A stretch of DNA of 59,592 nucleotides from Bacteroidales bacterium (GCA_023229985.1 JALNYF010000005.1:1-59592), one strand, 5' to 3'. Counted from the first letter of the stretch, positions 1 through 8,314 are shown. The notes: generated from the sequence alone by a model not told the origin. Program-made: numbers and translations.

Positions 1-414
1 TTCAATATTGACATCTAAAGCGGAAGTAAGTAGGCGCGGTTCTTCGTAGATGATATTCATTTCTTCATCAATTTGCACTTGGTCGCCGAAAAAATCGGGG
101 GAGTTCGGGATATTGGGGAGATGTTGGTCTAAAAATTTTTGAAATTCGTCGAGAATCTCAAAATTTTCAAAGAATGCGAGGCAATGAGCTTCTTCCTTGG
201 TAGTCACTTCCGCGCCGCAGAGCACAAAAATATCACGGTTGTGGGAGTATTGGTCTGCCAATTTACAATGAAGGGTTGTGTTATGGTCGGTAATTCCGAT
301 GATGTCAATTCCGCGTTGCAGTGCCAATTCGATGATATAGTTGGGGGTCATGTCCAAATCCCCGCACGGGGACAAGAGGGTATGGGTATGTAAATCGGCT
401 TTGTAGATATTCAC
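1..414 (-). CDS. PHP-domain metal-dependent phosphoesterase (C-terminus cut by window edge)
   Basis: The minus-strand frame opens with GTG at 414 and reads VNIYKADLHTHTLLSPCGDL; an in-frame ITDHN follows some 30 residues later. The HTHT motif and the later DHN are metal-ligand motifs of the PHP (polymerase and histidinol phosphatase) superfamily, whose members hydrolyse phosphoesters with a multinuclear metal centre. About 138 codons are visible and the frame stays open to base 1, so the C-terminus is missing. The gene starts 2 bp after the DRTGG gene stop, so the two are almost certainly cotranscribed and probably translationally coupled. In other anaerobes, short PHP proteins and DRTGG proteins sit beside iron-only hydrogenase or NADH-oxidoreductase genes. 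That family context is known; such genes are not visible here. The substrate is unknown. Confidence 0.85.
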   Translation of the reverse strand, partial: MNIYKADLHTHTLLSPCGDLDMTPNYIIELALQRGIDIIGITDHNTTLHCKLADQYSHNRDIFVLCGAEVTTKEEAHCLAFFENFEILDEFQKFLDQHLPNIPNSPDFFGDQVQIDEEMNIIYEEPRLLTSALDVNIE

Positions 415-416
415 GA

Positions 417-752
417 TTATTTTGTGATAAGTTTGTAAATTTTCCCCGCAATTTCAAAAGTTTGCTCCGAGGTTCCCAATACGGGTATTCCTTCCACTTT
501 GGCTTGTTCCAACATATCGGCTTCGGGTTGGTTGCCCTTTACTAACAGAATGGCTGACAACTCTTTCAAGCAGGCAATCGCCAATACATTTTTATGAGTT
601 TGCAACGTTACCCAAATCTGTCCTTCTTTCGCAAATCCCATTACGTCACTTAATAAGTCGGAGACGTAACCTCCTTTTACTTCATTGCTGAGGTTTTCTT
701 CCCCACAAAAAACGGTTAATTCTAATTGTGTAACGATGTCTTGAATTTTCAT
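417..752 (-). CDS. DRTGG domain-containing protein
   Basis: A 111-residue cytoplasmic protein made of a single DRTGG-type domain. It has an N-terminal helix beginning MKIQDIV, a central segment with GYVSDLLSDVMGFA, and a C-terminal part ending in IPVLGTSEQTFEIAGKIYKL. DRTGG domains occur in some phosphotransacetylases and as stand-alone proteins, probably as ligand-sensing modules; no catalytic residue is evident. It is the first gene of an operon with the PHP-domain gene 2 bp downstream. A promoter box lies about 40 bases upstream of the ATG. Stand-alone copies in anaerobes are often next to iron-only hydrogenase genes, which suggests a redox or hydrogenase-related role. That is inference, because the rest of the operon lies outside the window. 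Confidence 0.8.
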   Translation of the reverse strand: MKIQDIVTQLELTVFCGEENLSNEVKGGYVSDLLSDVMGFAKEGQIWVTLQTHKNVLAIACLKELSAILLVKGNQPEADMLEQAKVEGIPVLGTSEQTFEIAGKIYKLITK

Positions 753-790
753 GATAGTTTAATTAATTAATATAATGGCATTATAGCGTG

Positions 791-798
791 CAAATTTA
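791..798 (-). promoter_or_regulatory. Promoter -7 box for the DRTGG-PHP operon
   Basis: On the minus strand the sequence reads TAAATTTG followed by CACGC, matching the Bacteroidota -7 consensus TAnnTTTG. It lies 38 bases upstream of the DRTGG ATG, leaving a leader of about 30 bases. No convincing -33 TTTG is seen. Confidence 0.6.
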
Positions 799-1242
799 CA
801 CTAAAATCCTGATATATATATAAATAAATAAAATAGTTATCTACCATCAGTATTTAATAATTTATCTTTAATAAACACTTTAATCAATTGTTATTCAATC
901 AATTATAATATAATAATGACACTCCGGCAAGAAAAACATGGGTTTTATCTCAAAATGATACATCACTTCTTCATGGCACAGTTTGTACGGCACTCCTCAA
1001 TTGGGTGATACGAAGAACAAATTCTTGTGTAGGATTGCCATTCATGGAAGGGAAATTGCATATTATTGTTGCTAAATTTCCAAAAATTGGGGAGGTCATG
1101 AGCAAAAAAGATTACGGATTAAAAGGACAATAGTTTTACTATATATAAAACATCGGGATGAGGCTATTTTGAGGACATTTTTGAAACGTTGAAATCTTTT
1201 TCAAAAAAAATATTTCAGGCAGTTTATTTCCAAAAATAGTAC
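799..1242. other. Intergenic region with no convincing gene
   Basis: This gap separates the divergent DRTGG and gdhA promoters. The first 130 bases are very AT-rich. The middle part is more balanced and holds a minus-strand frame open from about 1111 to a stop at 971, with an ATG at 1097-1099 and 42 codons. It includes a protein-like stretch, NPTQEFVLRITQLRSAVQTV, that I do not recognise. It could be a decayed gene fragment. I see no tRNA, terminator or repeat. Confidence 0.4.
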
Positions 1243-1250
1243 TACCTTTG
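1243..1250 (+). promoter_or_regulatory. Promoter -7 box for gdhA
   Basis: TACCTTTG followed by CCGGC matches TAnnTTTG. It lies 50 bases before the gdhA ATG, with an A-rich leader immediately before the start codon. The -33 region (GTTTATT near 1222) is only a weak match to TTTG. Confidence 0.65.
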
Positions 1251-1300
1251 CCGGCTGAAATGAATCACATGAAACATTCACATTTTTAAAAAAATATATT

Positions 1301-2644
1301 ATGGATCTTAAAAAATTAACCGCTGAATTAGAAGCAAAAAACCCGGGACAACCGTTGTACATTCAAGCTGCGAAAGAAGTACTTGAAACCATCGTTGATT
1401 TTGTAAATGAAAATCCTAAATACGATAAATATGCTATCGTAGAAAGAATTTTGGAACCGGAAAGAATCATTAAATTCAAAGTTACTTGGGTTGATGATAA
1501 AGGACAAATCCAAGTTAACCGTGGATACCGTGTTCAACATAACATGGCAATCGGACCATACAAAGGAGGTATCCGTTTTCATCCCACCGTTACAGAAGAT
1601 ACGATGAAGTTCTTGGCTTTTGAACAAACATTCAAAAACTCTTTGACTACTCTTCCAATGGGTGGTGGCAAAGGTGGTTCAGACTTCGATCCTAAAGGCA
1701 AATCAGAAGGCGAAGTGATGCGTTTCTGCCAATCTTTCATGACTGAATTACAAAAATATATCGGTGCTGATACTGACGTTCCTGCCGGTGACATCGGAGT
1801 TGGTGGTCGTGAAATTGGTTTCATGTATGGACAATACAAAAGATTACGTGGCGAACACGTTGGCGTTTTAACCGGAAAAGGTTTGGAATGGGGCGGCTCA
1901 TTAGTACGTCCGGAAGCTACCGGTTTCGGTGCAGTTTATTTCTTGGAAGGCATGTTGGCTACTAAGAAAGACCAATTAAAAGGCAAACGCGTTGTTATCT
2001 CCGGTTTCGGTAACGTTGCTTGGGGTACCGCTCTTAAATTGGCTGAATTGGGTGCTAAATTAGTGGCTATCTCAGGTCCTGATGGTTACATCTTAGACGA
2101 AGAAGGTATCACTACTCCTGAAAAAATCGCTTACATGGATGAATTAAATGCTACACGTAACAACGTTGTTGCTCCTTTCGCAGATAAATTCAAATCTGCT
2201 AAATTCTTCGCAGGCGAAAAATCTTGGGTTGTTCCTTGCGACATCGCCATGACTTGTGCTATTCAAAACGAATTGGATGGCAAATATGCAGAATTATTGG
2301 TTAAAAACGGCGTTCAATACGTTGTTGAAGTTTCTAACATGGGTTGCACCGCTGACGCTGTTGCAGTTCTTCAAAATGCAAACGTTAACTTCGCTCCCGG
2401 AAAAGCTGCTAACGCAGGCGGCGTTGCTACTTCAGGGTTGGAAATGAGCCAAAATGCTATGCACCTCTCTTGGACAGCTAAAGAAGTTGACGAAAAATTA
2501 CACGGTATAATGAACAGCATTCATGATAACTGCGTAAAACACGGTACTGAAAAGAACGGTTATATCAACTACGTGAAAGGTGCTAACATCGCCGGTTTCA
2601 TCAAAGTTGCCGAAGCTATGATCGCTCAAGGTGTTGCTTACTAA
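1301..2644 (+). CDS. gdhA: Glutamate dehydrogenase, hexameric class (probably NADP-linked)
   Basis: This enzyme interconverts glutamate and 2-oxoglutarate plus ammonia in the cytoplasm, linking nitrogen assimilation with amino-acid fermentation. The 447-residue length fits the small hexameric class. The N-terminal substrate domain carries the conserved blocks PYKGGIRFHP, the catalytic-lysine loop LPMGGGKGGSDFDPKGKS, and DVPAGDIGVGGREIGFMYG. The Rossmann domain follows with GFGNVAWGTALKLAELGAK, and a conserved C-terminal helix contains NAGGVATSGLEMSQN. NADP preference is inferred from overall resemblance to the NADP-specific bacterial group and is not proved. It is monocistronic: it has its own promoter box and a strong terminator right behind it. 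The codon use is noticeably more uniform than in the neighbours (few rare codons), as expected for a highly expressed gene. Confidence 0.96.
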   Translation: MDLKKLTAELEAKNPGQPLYIQAAKEVLETIVDFVNENPKYDKYAIVERILEPERIIKFKVTWVDDKGQIQVNRGYRVQHNMAIGPYKGGIRFHPTVTEDTMKFLAFEQTFKNSLTTLPMGGGKGGSDFDPKGKSEGEVMRFCQSFMTELQKYIGADTDVPAGDIGVGGREIGFMYGQYKRLRGEHVGVLTGKGLEWGGSLVRPEATGFGAVYFLEGMLATKKDQLKGKRVVISGFGNVAWGTALKLAELGAKLVAISGPDGYILDEEGITTPEKIAYMDELNATRNNVVAPFADKFKSAKFFAGEKSWVVPCDIAMTCAIQNELDGKYAELLVKNGVQYVVEVSNMGCTADAVAVLQNANVNFAPGKAANAGGVATSGLEMSQNAMHLSWTAKEVDEKLHGIMNSIHDNCVKHGTEKNGYINYVKGANIAGFIKVAEAMIAQGVAY

Positions 2645-2663
2645 TCTTTAAGCAATTCTATGA

Positions 2664-2697
2664 TAAAAACGGAACACATCAGTGTTCCGTTTTTTTT
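2664..2697 (+). terminator. Rho-independent terminator of gdhA
   Basis: A perfect 9-bp stem, ACGGAACAC and GTGTTCCGT, with the 4-base loop ATCA is followed by a run of eight T. Flanking A residues can extend the pairing with the T run. It begins about 20 bases after the gdhA stop. Confidence 0.9.
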
Positions 2698-2784
2698 GTC
2701 TTGATATAAAAGAAACAATAAAATCAAGTCGCGATGAAATATCCGTCCGCTCTGCATAGAGGTTAACAGCGGCGGGAAAAGCAT

Positions 2785-2822
2785 TTAATAAACAATAAAT
2801 TTAAAATGCTATCGTTTATTAA
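2785..2822. repeat. Inverted repeat upstream of the C10 protease gene
   Basis: TTAATAAAC (2785-2793) and GTTTATTAA (2814-2822) form a perfect 9-bp inverted repeat with a 20-base AT-rich spacer. It ends 14 bases before the protease ATG. It could be a regulator site or an RNA hairpin over the leader; there is no T-run terminator. No TAnnTTTG box is apparent in this gap. Confidence 0.5.
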
Positions 2823-2836
2823 ACAAATTTTTATGT

Positions 2837-4237
2837 ATGAAAAAAGCGCTATTCCTGATTTTGCTATTTGCGTCATTTGTCGCTATGGCACAGCCTGTTA
2901 CAAAACGTAAAGCCACGGCAATTGCCCAATCTTTTTTAAATGGAAACGGTCAATCCTATACGGTTGAAAGTATAAAAGTTCACGCCGATTCTGCCGGAAA
3001 TCAACAATTTTTTATCATCAACGCCCAACCGGAAAGTTATGTTATTGTGTCGGCAGATGCCCAATTATCCCCAATTTTGGCGTGGTCACGGACTTCGCAA
3101 TTTCTCGCTTCCGACGGCTATCTCCCGATGTTGGAATCTGCCATTCATCAATATCAAACATGGGCGGTTTCTTTGTCGGAAAGTGCACGTCAAAAAATTG
3201 ATAATCAGTGGAAAACATTGAGCAAGAAAAGCTATTCACCGCCCCGCGCACAGTGCTGGCCCCCCGCCGGAACCACCTCCACCGAAGGCTGGCTCGAAAC
3301 CCGCTGGACACAAACTGCCCCTTACAACCAAATGTGCCCGAGAGACCCCTCCACACAAAGCGCAAGTTATGCCGGCTGCCCCGCCATCGTCATGGGACAA
3401 ATCGTTAACTACCTGCGTACTACACAAAATACCCGATTCGATGATTCTGACGATTATGCCCATAATTACGACGGTCGAAATTATATGATTGACGATGACG
3501 CCGAAACCATCGGCTTTCCATCGTTTCCCGTTTTAAATAACTGGTTGGATTCCGCAGATGCCCAATTTGCGATAGATGAAGATGTTACCGATAACTTGGC
3601 AGCTGCCATCGTCTTTGCTTGCGGCACTGCCTGCACACAAGTTTACACTTCGCAAGGGTCCGGCACCTTTGCCGTCAATCAGGCTTATCAGGCTTACCAA
3701 AGATTCGGATTTGAAAACTGCGAACTGTTCGAACAAACCGATTCCACCATGTACGCCACCTTAATCGATAATTTAAAAAACGGCTATCCGGCTCACTTGG
3801 CAGTGGTGGACGAAGCGTGGAGCACAGGACATAACGTGGCTGTGGACGGCTACCGCGAAGATGGCTATTTCCATATTAATTTCGGGTGGGGCGGACAAAG
3901 CGATGGCTGGTGGCTCATTCCCGACCCGTCGTTTCCCTACTCATTGGGCGTTTTGGAAGGAATTGTTCTGAATATCATTCCTAATCATGTTGGGCTGAAC
4001 GAAACTACTGCACCCGACAATTTGACGGTTTATCCTAATCCGGCTACGCAGACCATTCATTTACAATCTATTACAACCGACAGCGTGCAATATTCCATCT
4101 ATTCGATGAATGGGGTGCGCGTAAAAACCGGACATACCAACGGCACCATTTCCGTTGCAGATTTAAGCGCAGGAACCTATTTGCTGCAAGTTGTTACGGG
4201 AAAAGGACTACAAACCGCTAAAGTAGTGGTGGAATAA
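2837..4237 (+). CDS. C10 family (streptopain-like) cysteine protease with T9SS sorting domain
   Basis: A 466-residue secreted protease. A signal peptide (MKKALFLILLFASFVAMAQ) is followed by a Spi-type inhibitory pro-region (about 20-130) and then the peptidase domain. The nucleophile is Cys181 in YAGCPAIVMGQIVNY. The catalytic His332 is in GHNVAVDGY, followed by the family block FHINFGWGGQSDGWW. The last 80 residues form a type IX secretion sorting domain (NLTVYPNPATQTIHL, ending LQTAKVVVE). The protein should therefore cross the outer membrane and be released or anchored outside the cell. The family cleaves proteins and peptides, as in streptococcal SpeB and the Prevotella interpains. A short segment around residues 135-190 is encoded by DNA much richer in GC than the rest of the gene. 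No partner gene is adjacent. Confidence 0.92.
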   Translation: MKKALFLILLFASFVAMAQPVTKRKATAIAQSFLNGNGQSYTVESIKVHADSAGNQQFFIINAQPESYVIVSADAQLSPILAWSRTSQFLASDGYLPMLESAIHQYQTWAVSLSESARQKIDNQWKTLSKKSYSPPRAQCWPPAGTTSTEGWLETRWTQTAPYNQMCPRDPSTQSASYAGCPAIVMGQIVNYLRTTQNTRFDDSDDYAHNYDGRNYMIDDDAETIGFPSFPVLNNWLDSADAQFAIDEDVTDNLAAAIVFACGTACTQVYTSQGSGTFAVNQAYQAYQRFGFENCELFEQTDSTMYATLIDNLKNGYPAHLAVVDEAWSTGHNVAVDGYREDGYFHINFGWGGQSDGWWLIPDPSFPYSLGVLEGIVLNIIPNHVGLNETTAPDNLTVYPNPATQTIHLQSITTDSVQYSIYSMNGVRVKTGHTNGTISVADLSAGTYLLQVVTGKGLQTAKVVVE

Positions 4238-4266
4238 ACGGTAAATCATACAATTTCTTTTCGTAA

Positions 4267-4593
4267 TTGTGCTGCTTAATAACACCACATGGCAACATCT
4301 TGTGTCCCAAAAATTCCCATTTTACCGGAATATCTAAAAAATATAAAGAGATCTTTTTTCATGCAGGAACGGCGAATCCAGATTTGAGCAAAGTGCGTGA
4401 TAGTGTAAAACAATTAACGGATGTTGCCAATTTTGTATCCGAAACACCAATGTTTGTCGCGTTAAAGAGGATTTGGTTGAAAAGATTGCCAATGAATAGG
4501 CTAAGAGTTACTGAATTACGGGCAAAAGAAACGAAAAGGATTGCCTTTGGAAATGATTTTATCGATTTTGAAAGTGGCGGCTACAGAAAATAG
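4267..4593 (+). other. Weak 108-codon reading frame of doubtful coding status
   Basis: This frame occupies most of the 475-base gap between the C10 protease and the gatE-like gene. The translated product matches no family I recognise. It has no TAnnTTTG box in front and an unusual start (MCCLITPHGN). The second half looks more protein-like (SVKQLTDVANFVSETPMF), so it may be the remains of a decayed gene rather than a working one. The stop codon falls at the edge of a small tandem repeat. Confidence 0.2.
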
Positions 4594-4633
4594 CACCATT
4601 TTTAGCTCAAAAAGCATCATTTTTGGCTCAAAA
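4592..4633. repeat. Two-copy 21-bp tandem repeat
   Basis: Two adjacent units of 21 bases, AGCACCATTTTTAGCTCAAAA at 4592-4612 and a near copy at 4613-4633 differing at two positions (C to T and A to G). It lies just upstream of the -33 element of the next promoter. The function is unknown; it may be a regulator-binding duplication or simple slippage. Confidence 0.6.
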
Positions 4634-4641
4634 AAGAAGTG

Positions 4642-4671
4642 TTTGTTATTGAAAAAAAAAATGTAAATTTG
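4642..4671 (+). promoter_or_regulatory. Promoter for the gatE-rfaE1-ogt operon
   Basis: This is the best full match to the Bacteroidota promoter in the window: TTTG at 4642-4645, an 18-base spacer, then TAAATTTG at 4664-4671, followed by CCGCG. It sits 42 bases before the GTG start of the gatE-like gene. Confidence 0.75.
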
Positions 4672-4712
4672 CCGCGTGAAATATAAACAGACTAAAATAT
4701 AAATCAGATATT

Positions 4713-6671
4713 GTGAAAAAAATAAATCCTATTGAGAACTTTGAAACTTCTCGTGAAAAAATCGGTTACATCAACCGTAAAGATGCGCAACAAAAAGATT
4801 ATGACCGCATCGGCTTTAAATCAGGATTAGAGGTACACCAACAACTTTTAACCAAAAAGAAATTGTTTTGTCGTTGTCCTGCCGGCATTTTCCAAAAGGC
4901 AGATGAATATGACGCAGAAATTATCCGGCACATGCGTCCCACTCTTTCGGAAATGGGCGAATATGACGGCACCGCATTGATGGAGTTCAAAACCCGCAAA
5001 GAAATTATTTATCATATCGTGCATCCTACCGCTTGTACATACGAAATAGACGATACTCCTCCATTTCAAATCGACCGCGAAGCTTTGGATATTTCAGTGG
5101 AAGCAGCTTTGGCTTCTAAAATGAGCATCGTCGGAGAAGTTCACATTACCCGTAAACAGTACTTGGACGGCTCCATCCCAACCGGATTTCAACGTACCTG
5201 CATTATTGGTATTGAAGGTTCTATACCTTTGAAAAACAAGACGATACGTTTGATTCAAATGAGTTTGGAAGAAGATGCGTGCCGCGAAGTTTCCGACATC
5301 GGTCACCGTCGCGTCTATCGTACCGACCGCTTGGGTATGCCGCTCATTGAAACCGTTACCTATCCTGAAATGCTCAATCCTGATGAAGTTGAAGAAGCAG
5401 GAAATTATATTCGTTTCTTAAATCGTAGTTTGGGAAAAGTACGTACCGGCATTGGTGCTGGTCGCGAAGATGTGAATGTTAGTTGCACCGGTGGTACCCG
5501 TGTCGAAATAAAAGGAGTTTCCCATACCAAATGGATTCCCGAATTGACACACGTGGAGTGCTTCCGCCAATGGGCTTTGCTGGCTATCAGAAACGAACTT
5601 TCAAAACGCATCAAAAAGGAAAATTGGAAAATGACTTCCATGGAATTGAATCCCAAAGATTACAATTTCTACTTTACTCCCATCAACGATGCACTGAAAA
5701 ATAATGCAAAATTGTATGCCGTCAACCTTCCTGAATTTGGCGGATTGTTGTCCCATTTTACCCAACCCGGAAAGCCATTTTACGAAGAATTTATCGGACG
5801 TTTAAAAGTAATTGCCTGCCTTGAAAAACCGAATATGGCAAGTAGTGAAGATTTAGAAGATGTTGTGAGTGAGAGCGTTTTTGAAAAAATTCGTCATTTG
5901 ATGCATGCCGGCGAGAATGATGCACAAATCATTTTCTGGGCAACCCAAGATGATGTGGCTACGGCATTTGACGTCATAGAAGAACGAGCCTTGATGACTT
6001 TTGACGGTGTGCCGCAGGAAACCCGTAAATCGTTTGTTGATGGTACCACTATTTTTGAAAGAGTTTTGCCCGGTGCCGACCGAATGTACCCCGATACCGA
6101 TTCTGCGCCGATTCCAATATCTTCCGAGTATATTGAAAATATCAGAAAAAATATTCCGGACGAAGTGCGCGGCAGATACGAACAACTCCAAAAATGGGGT
6201 GTTCCCGAAAATTGCTATCACTACCTCTTTACCCATAACTACTTCCCGCTTATCAAAAAAATGGTTGACGAATTGGGAATCTGCCCGAAATTCATCGGCA
6301 TTTTTATGGGCCAACGATTCAAACATTTACACGGAAAATATAAAGTGATCACTTTTGATATTGCCCGTATCTATGATCTTTTTGCATACTTGAAAAAAGA
6401 GAATTTAGATGTTGCCATTGCTTACAATATGGTAAAAATCATGTTCCAACACCCGAAAATGGATTTCGAATCAATGCTTACTTTATTGAAATTCAAAAGA
6501 ATAGAAAAAGAAGAAGTATTAGAGCGCGTTGAATATTTGGATAAAAAATTTGTTCCCAAACGCAAACGTACTTCCGAAACCGACAAAACGAACAGCACAA
6601 TGGGATTGCTTCGCGCGATGTGCGAAGGTTCTTTCCCGTTAGCTCCATTAGCGAAACAAATTAAAAAATAG
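4713..6671 (+). CDS. gatE: GatE-like protein (archaeal-type Glu-tRNA(Gln) amidotransferase subunit E family)
   Basis: A 652-residue protein of the GatB/GatE family. The N-terminal cradle has GLEVHQQL (38-45), followed by KKKLFCRCP; GatE proteins, rather than GatB, carry the HQQL and CxCP pattern. GFQRT at 158-162 is also GatE-like, as is DGS before it. A long central part (about 290-520) would correspond to the insertion that separates GatE from GatB, and a helical tail ends the protein. In archaea, GatE works with the amidase-like GatD to turn Glu-tRNA(Gln) into Gln-tRNA(Gln). No gatD, gatA or gatC is in this window, so the enzymatic partner is unknown. The start is GTG, placed 42 bases behind a clear promoter. 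It is the first gene of an operon with rfaE1, whose ATG follows the stop directly. Confidence 0.8.
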   Translation: MKKINPIENFETSREKIGYINRKDAQQKDYDRIGFKSGLEVHQQLLTKKKLFCRCPAGIFQKADEYDAEIIRHMRPTLSEMGEYDGTALMEFKTRKEIIYHIVHPTACTYEIDDTPPFQIDREALDISVEAALASKMSIVGEVHITRKQYLDGSIPTGFQRTCIIGIEGSIPLKNKTIRLIQMSLEEDACREVSDIGHRRVYRTDRLGMPLIETVTYPEMLNPDEVEEAGNYIRFLNRSLGKVRTGIGAGREDVNVSCTGGTRVEIKGVSHTKWIPELTHVECFRQWALLAIRNELSKRIKKENWKMTSMELNPKDYNFYFTPINDALKNNAKLYAVNLPEFGGLLSHFTQPGKPFYEEFIGRLKVIACLEKPNMASSEDLEDVVSESVFEKIRHLMHAGENDAQIIFWATQDDVATAFDVIEERALMTFDGVPQETRKSFVDGTTIFERVLPGADRMYPDTDSAPIPISSEYIENIRKNIPDEVRGRYEQLQKWGVPENCYHYLFTHNYFPLIKKMVDELGICPKFIGIFMGQRFKHLHGKYKVITFDIARIYDLFAYLKKENLDVAIAYNMVKIMFQHPKMDFESMLTLLKFKRIEKEEVLERVEYLDKKFVPKRKRTSETDKTNSTMGLLRAMCEGSFPLAPLAKQIKK

Positions 6672-7670
6672 ATGGTAGAAGAGCTCTTCCGGAAATTTAA
6701 GAATAGTAAAATCCTGGTCATTGGAGATGTAATGATTGATGCCTACTTGTGTGGCAGTGTCAATCGCATTTCACCGGAAGCTCCGGTCCCGATTGTGGAT
6801 ATTCAAAATCGTTATTATCGCTTGGGAGGAGCTGCCAATGTAGCCGTTAATCTCCACTCCTTGGGCGCAACTCCTATTCTTTGTTCCGTTATCGGCAATG
6901 ATGAAAAAAGTCGTTTGTTTTTGGAATTATTGGATGAAAAAGAGCTGTCGCCGATGTCCATATTCCGCTCCGACCATCGCAAAACGACCATCAAATACCG
7001 CATCGTCGGAAATCGCGTGCAGATGCTTCGGATTGATGAGGAAGATATCAAACCCATTTCTCCCGCCGACGCCGACATACTATTAAAAAATGTAAAATCT
7101 CTCTTGTTTCAACATCAGGTGGATGCCATTATTTTTGAGGATTATGACAAAGGAATCTTGACGGAAGAAATCATTACTACCATTGTAAAATGGGCAAAAG
7201 CCAACGAAATTCCGGTTGCCGTGGACCCAAAGAAGAAAAATTTCAATTTTTACAAAGGCTGCACTCTTTTTAAGCCCAATTTAAAAGAGCTGAAAGAGGG
7301 ATTGCATTACGATGAAAAGGATTTTTCCATGGAGTCCGTTCAGCGATTGATGAAGGAATTTGCCATTCAAAATGATAATCATTATTTGTTTACCACTTTG
7401 TCGGAAAAGGGCGTTACCATCTACGATAGCACGCGCGATGAGTTTTATACACAATCTGCTTATTTGCGTCAAATTAGCGATGTTTCCGGCGCGGGCGACA
7501 CGGTGATTGCCGTTGCCATGCTTTGTTTGTTAGCCGGATTGTCTCCAAAAATGACCGCGCAAATTGCCAATTTGGCGGGTGGCATCGTATGTGAGTTCAG
7601 CGGCGTGGTGCCGATTCCTGCCGACAAATTGAAAAGTGAAATTACCAATAATGCACTGATATCCAATTAG
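6672..7670 (+). CDS. rfaE1: D-glycero-beta-D-manno-heptose-7-phosphate kinase (RfaE1/HldA, PfkB family)
   Basis: This kinase phosphorylates heptose 7-phosphate at C1 in the route to ADP-heptose for lipopolysaccharide. The 332-residue protein has the PfkB fold. N-terminal residues ILVIGDVMIDAYLCGSVNRISPEAPVPI are close to the RfaE start (shown as VIGDVMIDAY and RISPEAPVP). A GGAANVA block follows for sugar binding. The C-terminal DVSGAGDTVIA carries the anion hole and catalytic Asp. The adenylyltransferase half found in fused HldE is absent, so this is the kinase-only type. The ATG starts immediately after the gatE stop (TAGATG), implying coupled translation. ADP-heptose genes are otherwise not seen here. 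Confidence 0.9.
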   Translation: MVEELFRKFKNSKILVIGDVMIDAYLCGSVNRISPEAPVPIVDIQNRYYRLGGAANVAVNLHSLGATPILCSVIGNDEKSRLFLELLDEKELSPMSIFRSDHRKTTIKYRIVGNRVQMLRIDEEDIKPISPADADILLKNVKSLLFQHQVDAIIFEDYDKGILTEEIITTIVKWAKANEIPVAVDPKKKNFNFYKGCTLFKPNLKELKEGLHYDEKDFSMESVQRLMKEFAIQNDNHYLFTTLSEKGVTIYDSTRDEFYTQSAYLRQISDVSGAGDTVIAVAMLCLLAGLSPKMTAQIANLAGGIVCEFSGVVPIPADKLKSEITNNALISN

Positions 7671-7681
7671 ATATAATTATA

Positions 7682-8314
7682 ATGAAAAAAACTTTGTTGA
7701 ATACGGGACATGCGCATAGTGATGTGGTAACCATCGAAATGATGCCGCGGACAGAGTATTGCAGAAAAAAGAACAAATTATCCGTTTTTTACAGCTATAT
7801 CACGACCCCGTTCGGAAGAATGTGGATTGCTTCCACCGCGAAAGGAATCTGTCTGATGGGTTTGGGAAATGATGAGGATAATTTTTTAAATGAGATTCGA
7901 TTACGATACCCTAATGTCTTGTTAACCAAGCAATCTACACATGAACACAAAAATGTGCGGAAGCTTTTTTCCAATGATTGGAGCGATATTTCTCCGATTC
8001 ATTTGTATATACGCGGAACCGATTTTCAAATCAAAGTGTGGAATGAGTTGTTGAAAATACCGGTTGGCAAAATTTCCACTTATGGCGAAATTGCCAAGAA
8101 TATCGGGCGTCCCAAGTCATCGCGTCCCGTGGGGAATGCCATCAGCAAAAATCCGATTGTCTATCTGATTCCTTGCCACAGAGTGATTTGCTCATCAGGA
8201 AAAATGGGCGGATTTTATTGGGGTGTTCATGCTAAATTGGATTTTTTGAACAAAGAATCCCATTCTACCAAAAAAATTAATGGTTATACCAATTGGGAAC
8301 CAACTTTATTTTAA
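7682..8314 (+). CDS. ogt: Methylated-DNA--[protein]-cysteine S-methyltransferase
   Basis: A suicide DNA repair protein that transfers alkyl groups from O6-alkylguanine to its own cysteine. In the 210 residues, an N-terminal region includes YSYITTPFGRMWIAS. The C-terminal DNA-binding and active-site domain has FQIKVWNELLKIPVGKISTYGEIA (FQIKVW and TYGEIA are the hallmarks), RPVGNAISKNP, and the active-site PCHRV with Cys165. GKMGGFYWG follows as usual. The first 35 residues are not part of the family core; an internal start is possible but none is better supported. It begins 11 bp after rfaE1 and ends 3 bp before the thioesterase, so it is mid-operon. Confidence 0.93.
   Translation: MKKTLLNTGHAHSDVVTIEMMPRTEYCRKKNKLSVFYSYITTPFGRMWIASTAKGICLMGLGNDEDNFLNEIRLRYPNVLLTKQSTHEHKNVRKLFSNDWSDISPIHLYIRGTDFQIKVWNELLKIPVGKISTYGEIAKNIGRPKSSRPVGNAISKNPIVYLIPCHRVICSSGKMGGFYWGVHAKLDFLNKESHSTKKINGYTNWEPTLF

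Noticed and set aside
5853..6326. Open frame of 157 codons on the minus strand opposite the gatE-like gene
   Set aside because: It is antisense to a gene with clear family motifs; no promoter or recognisable domain.
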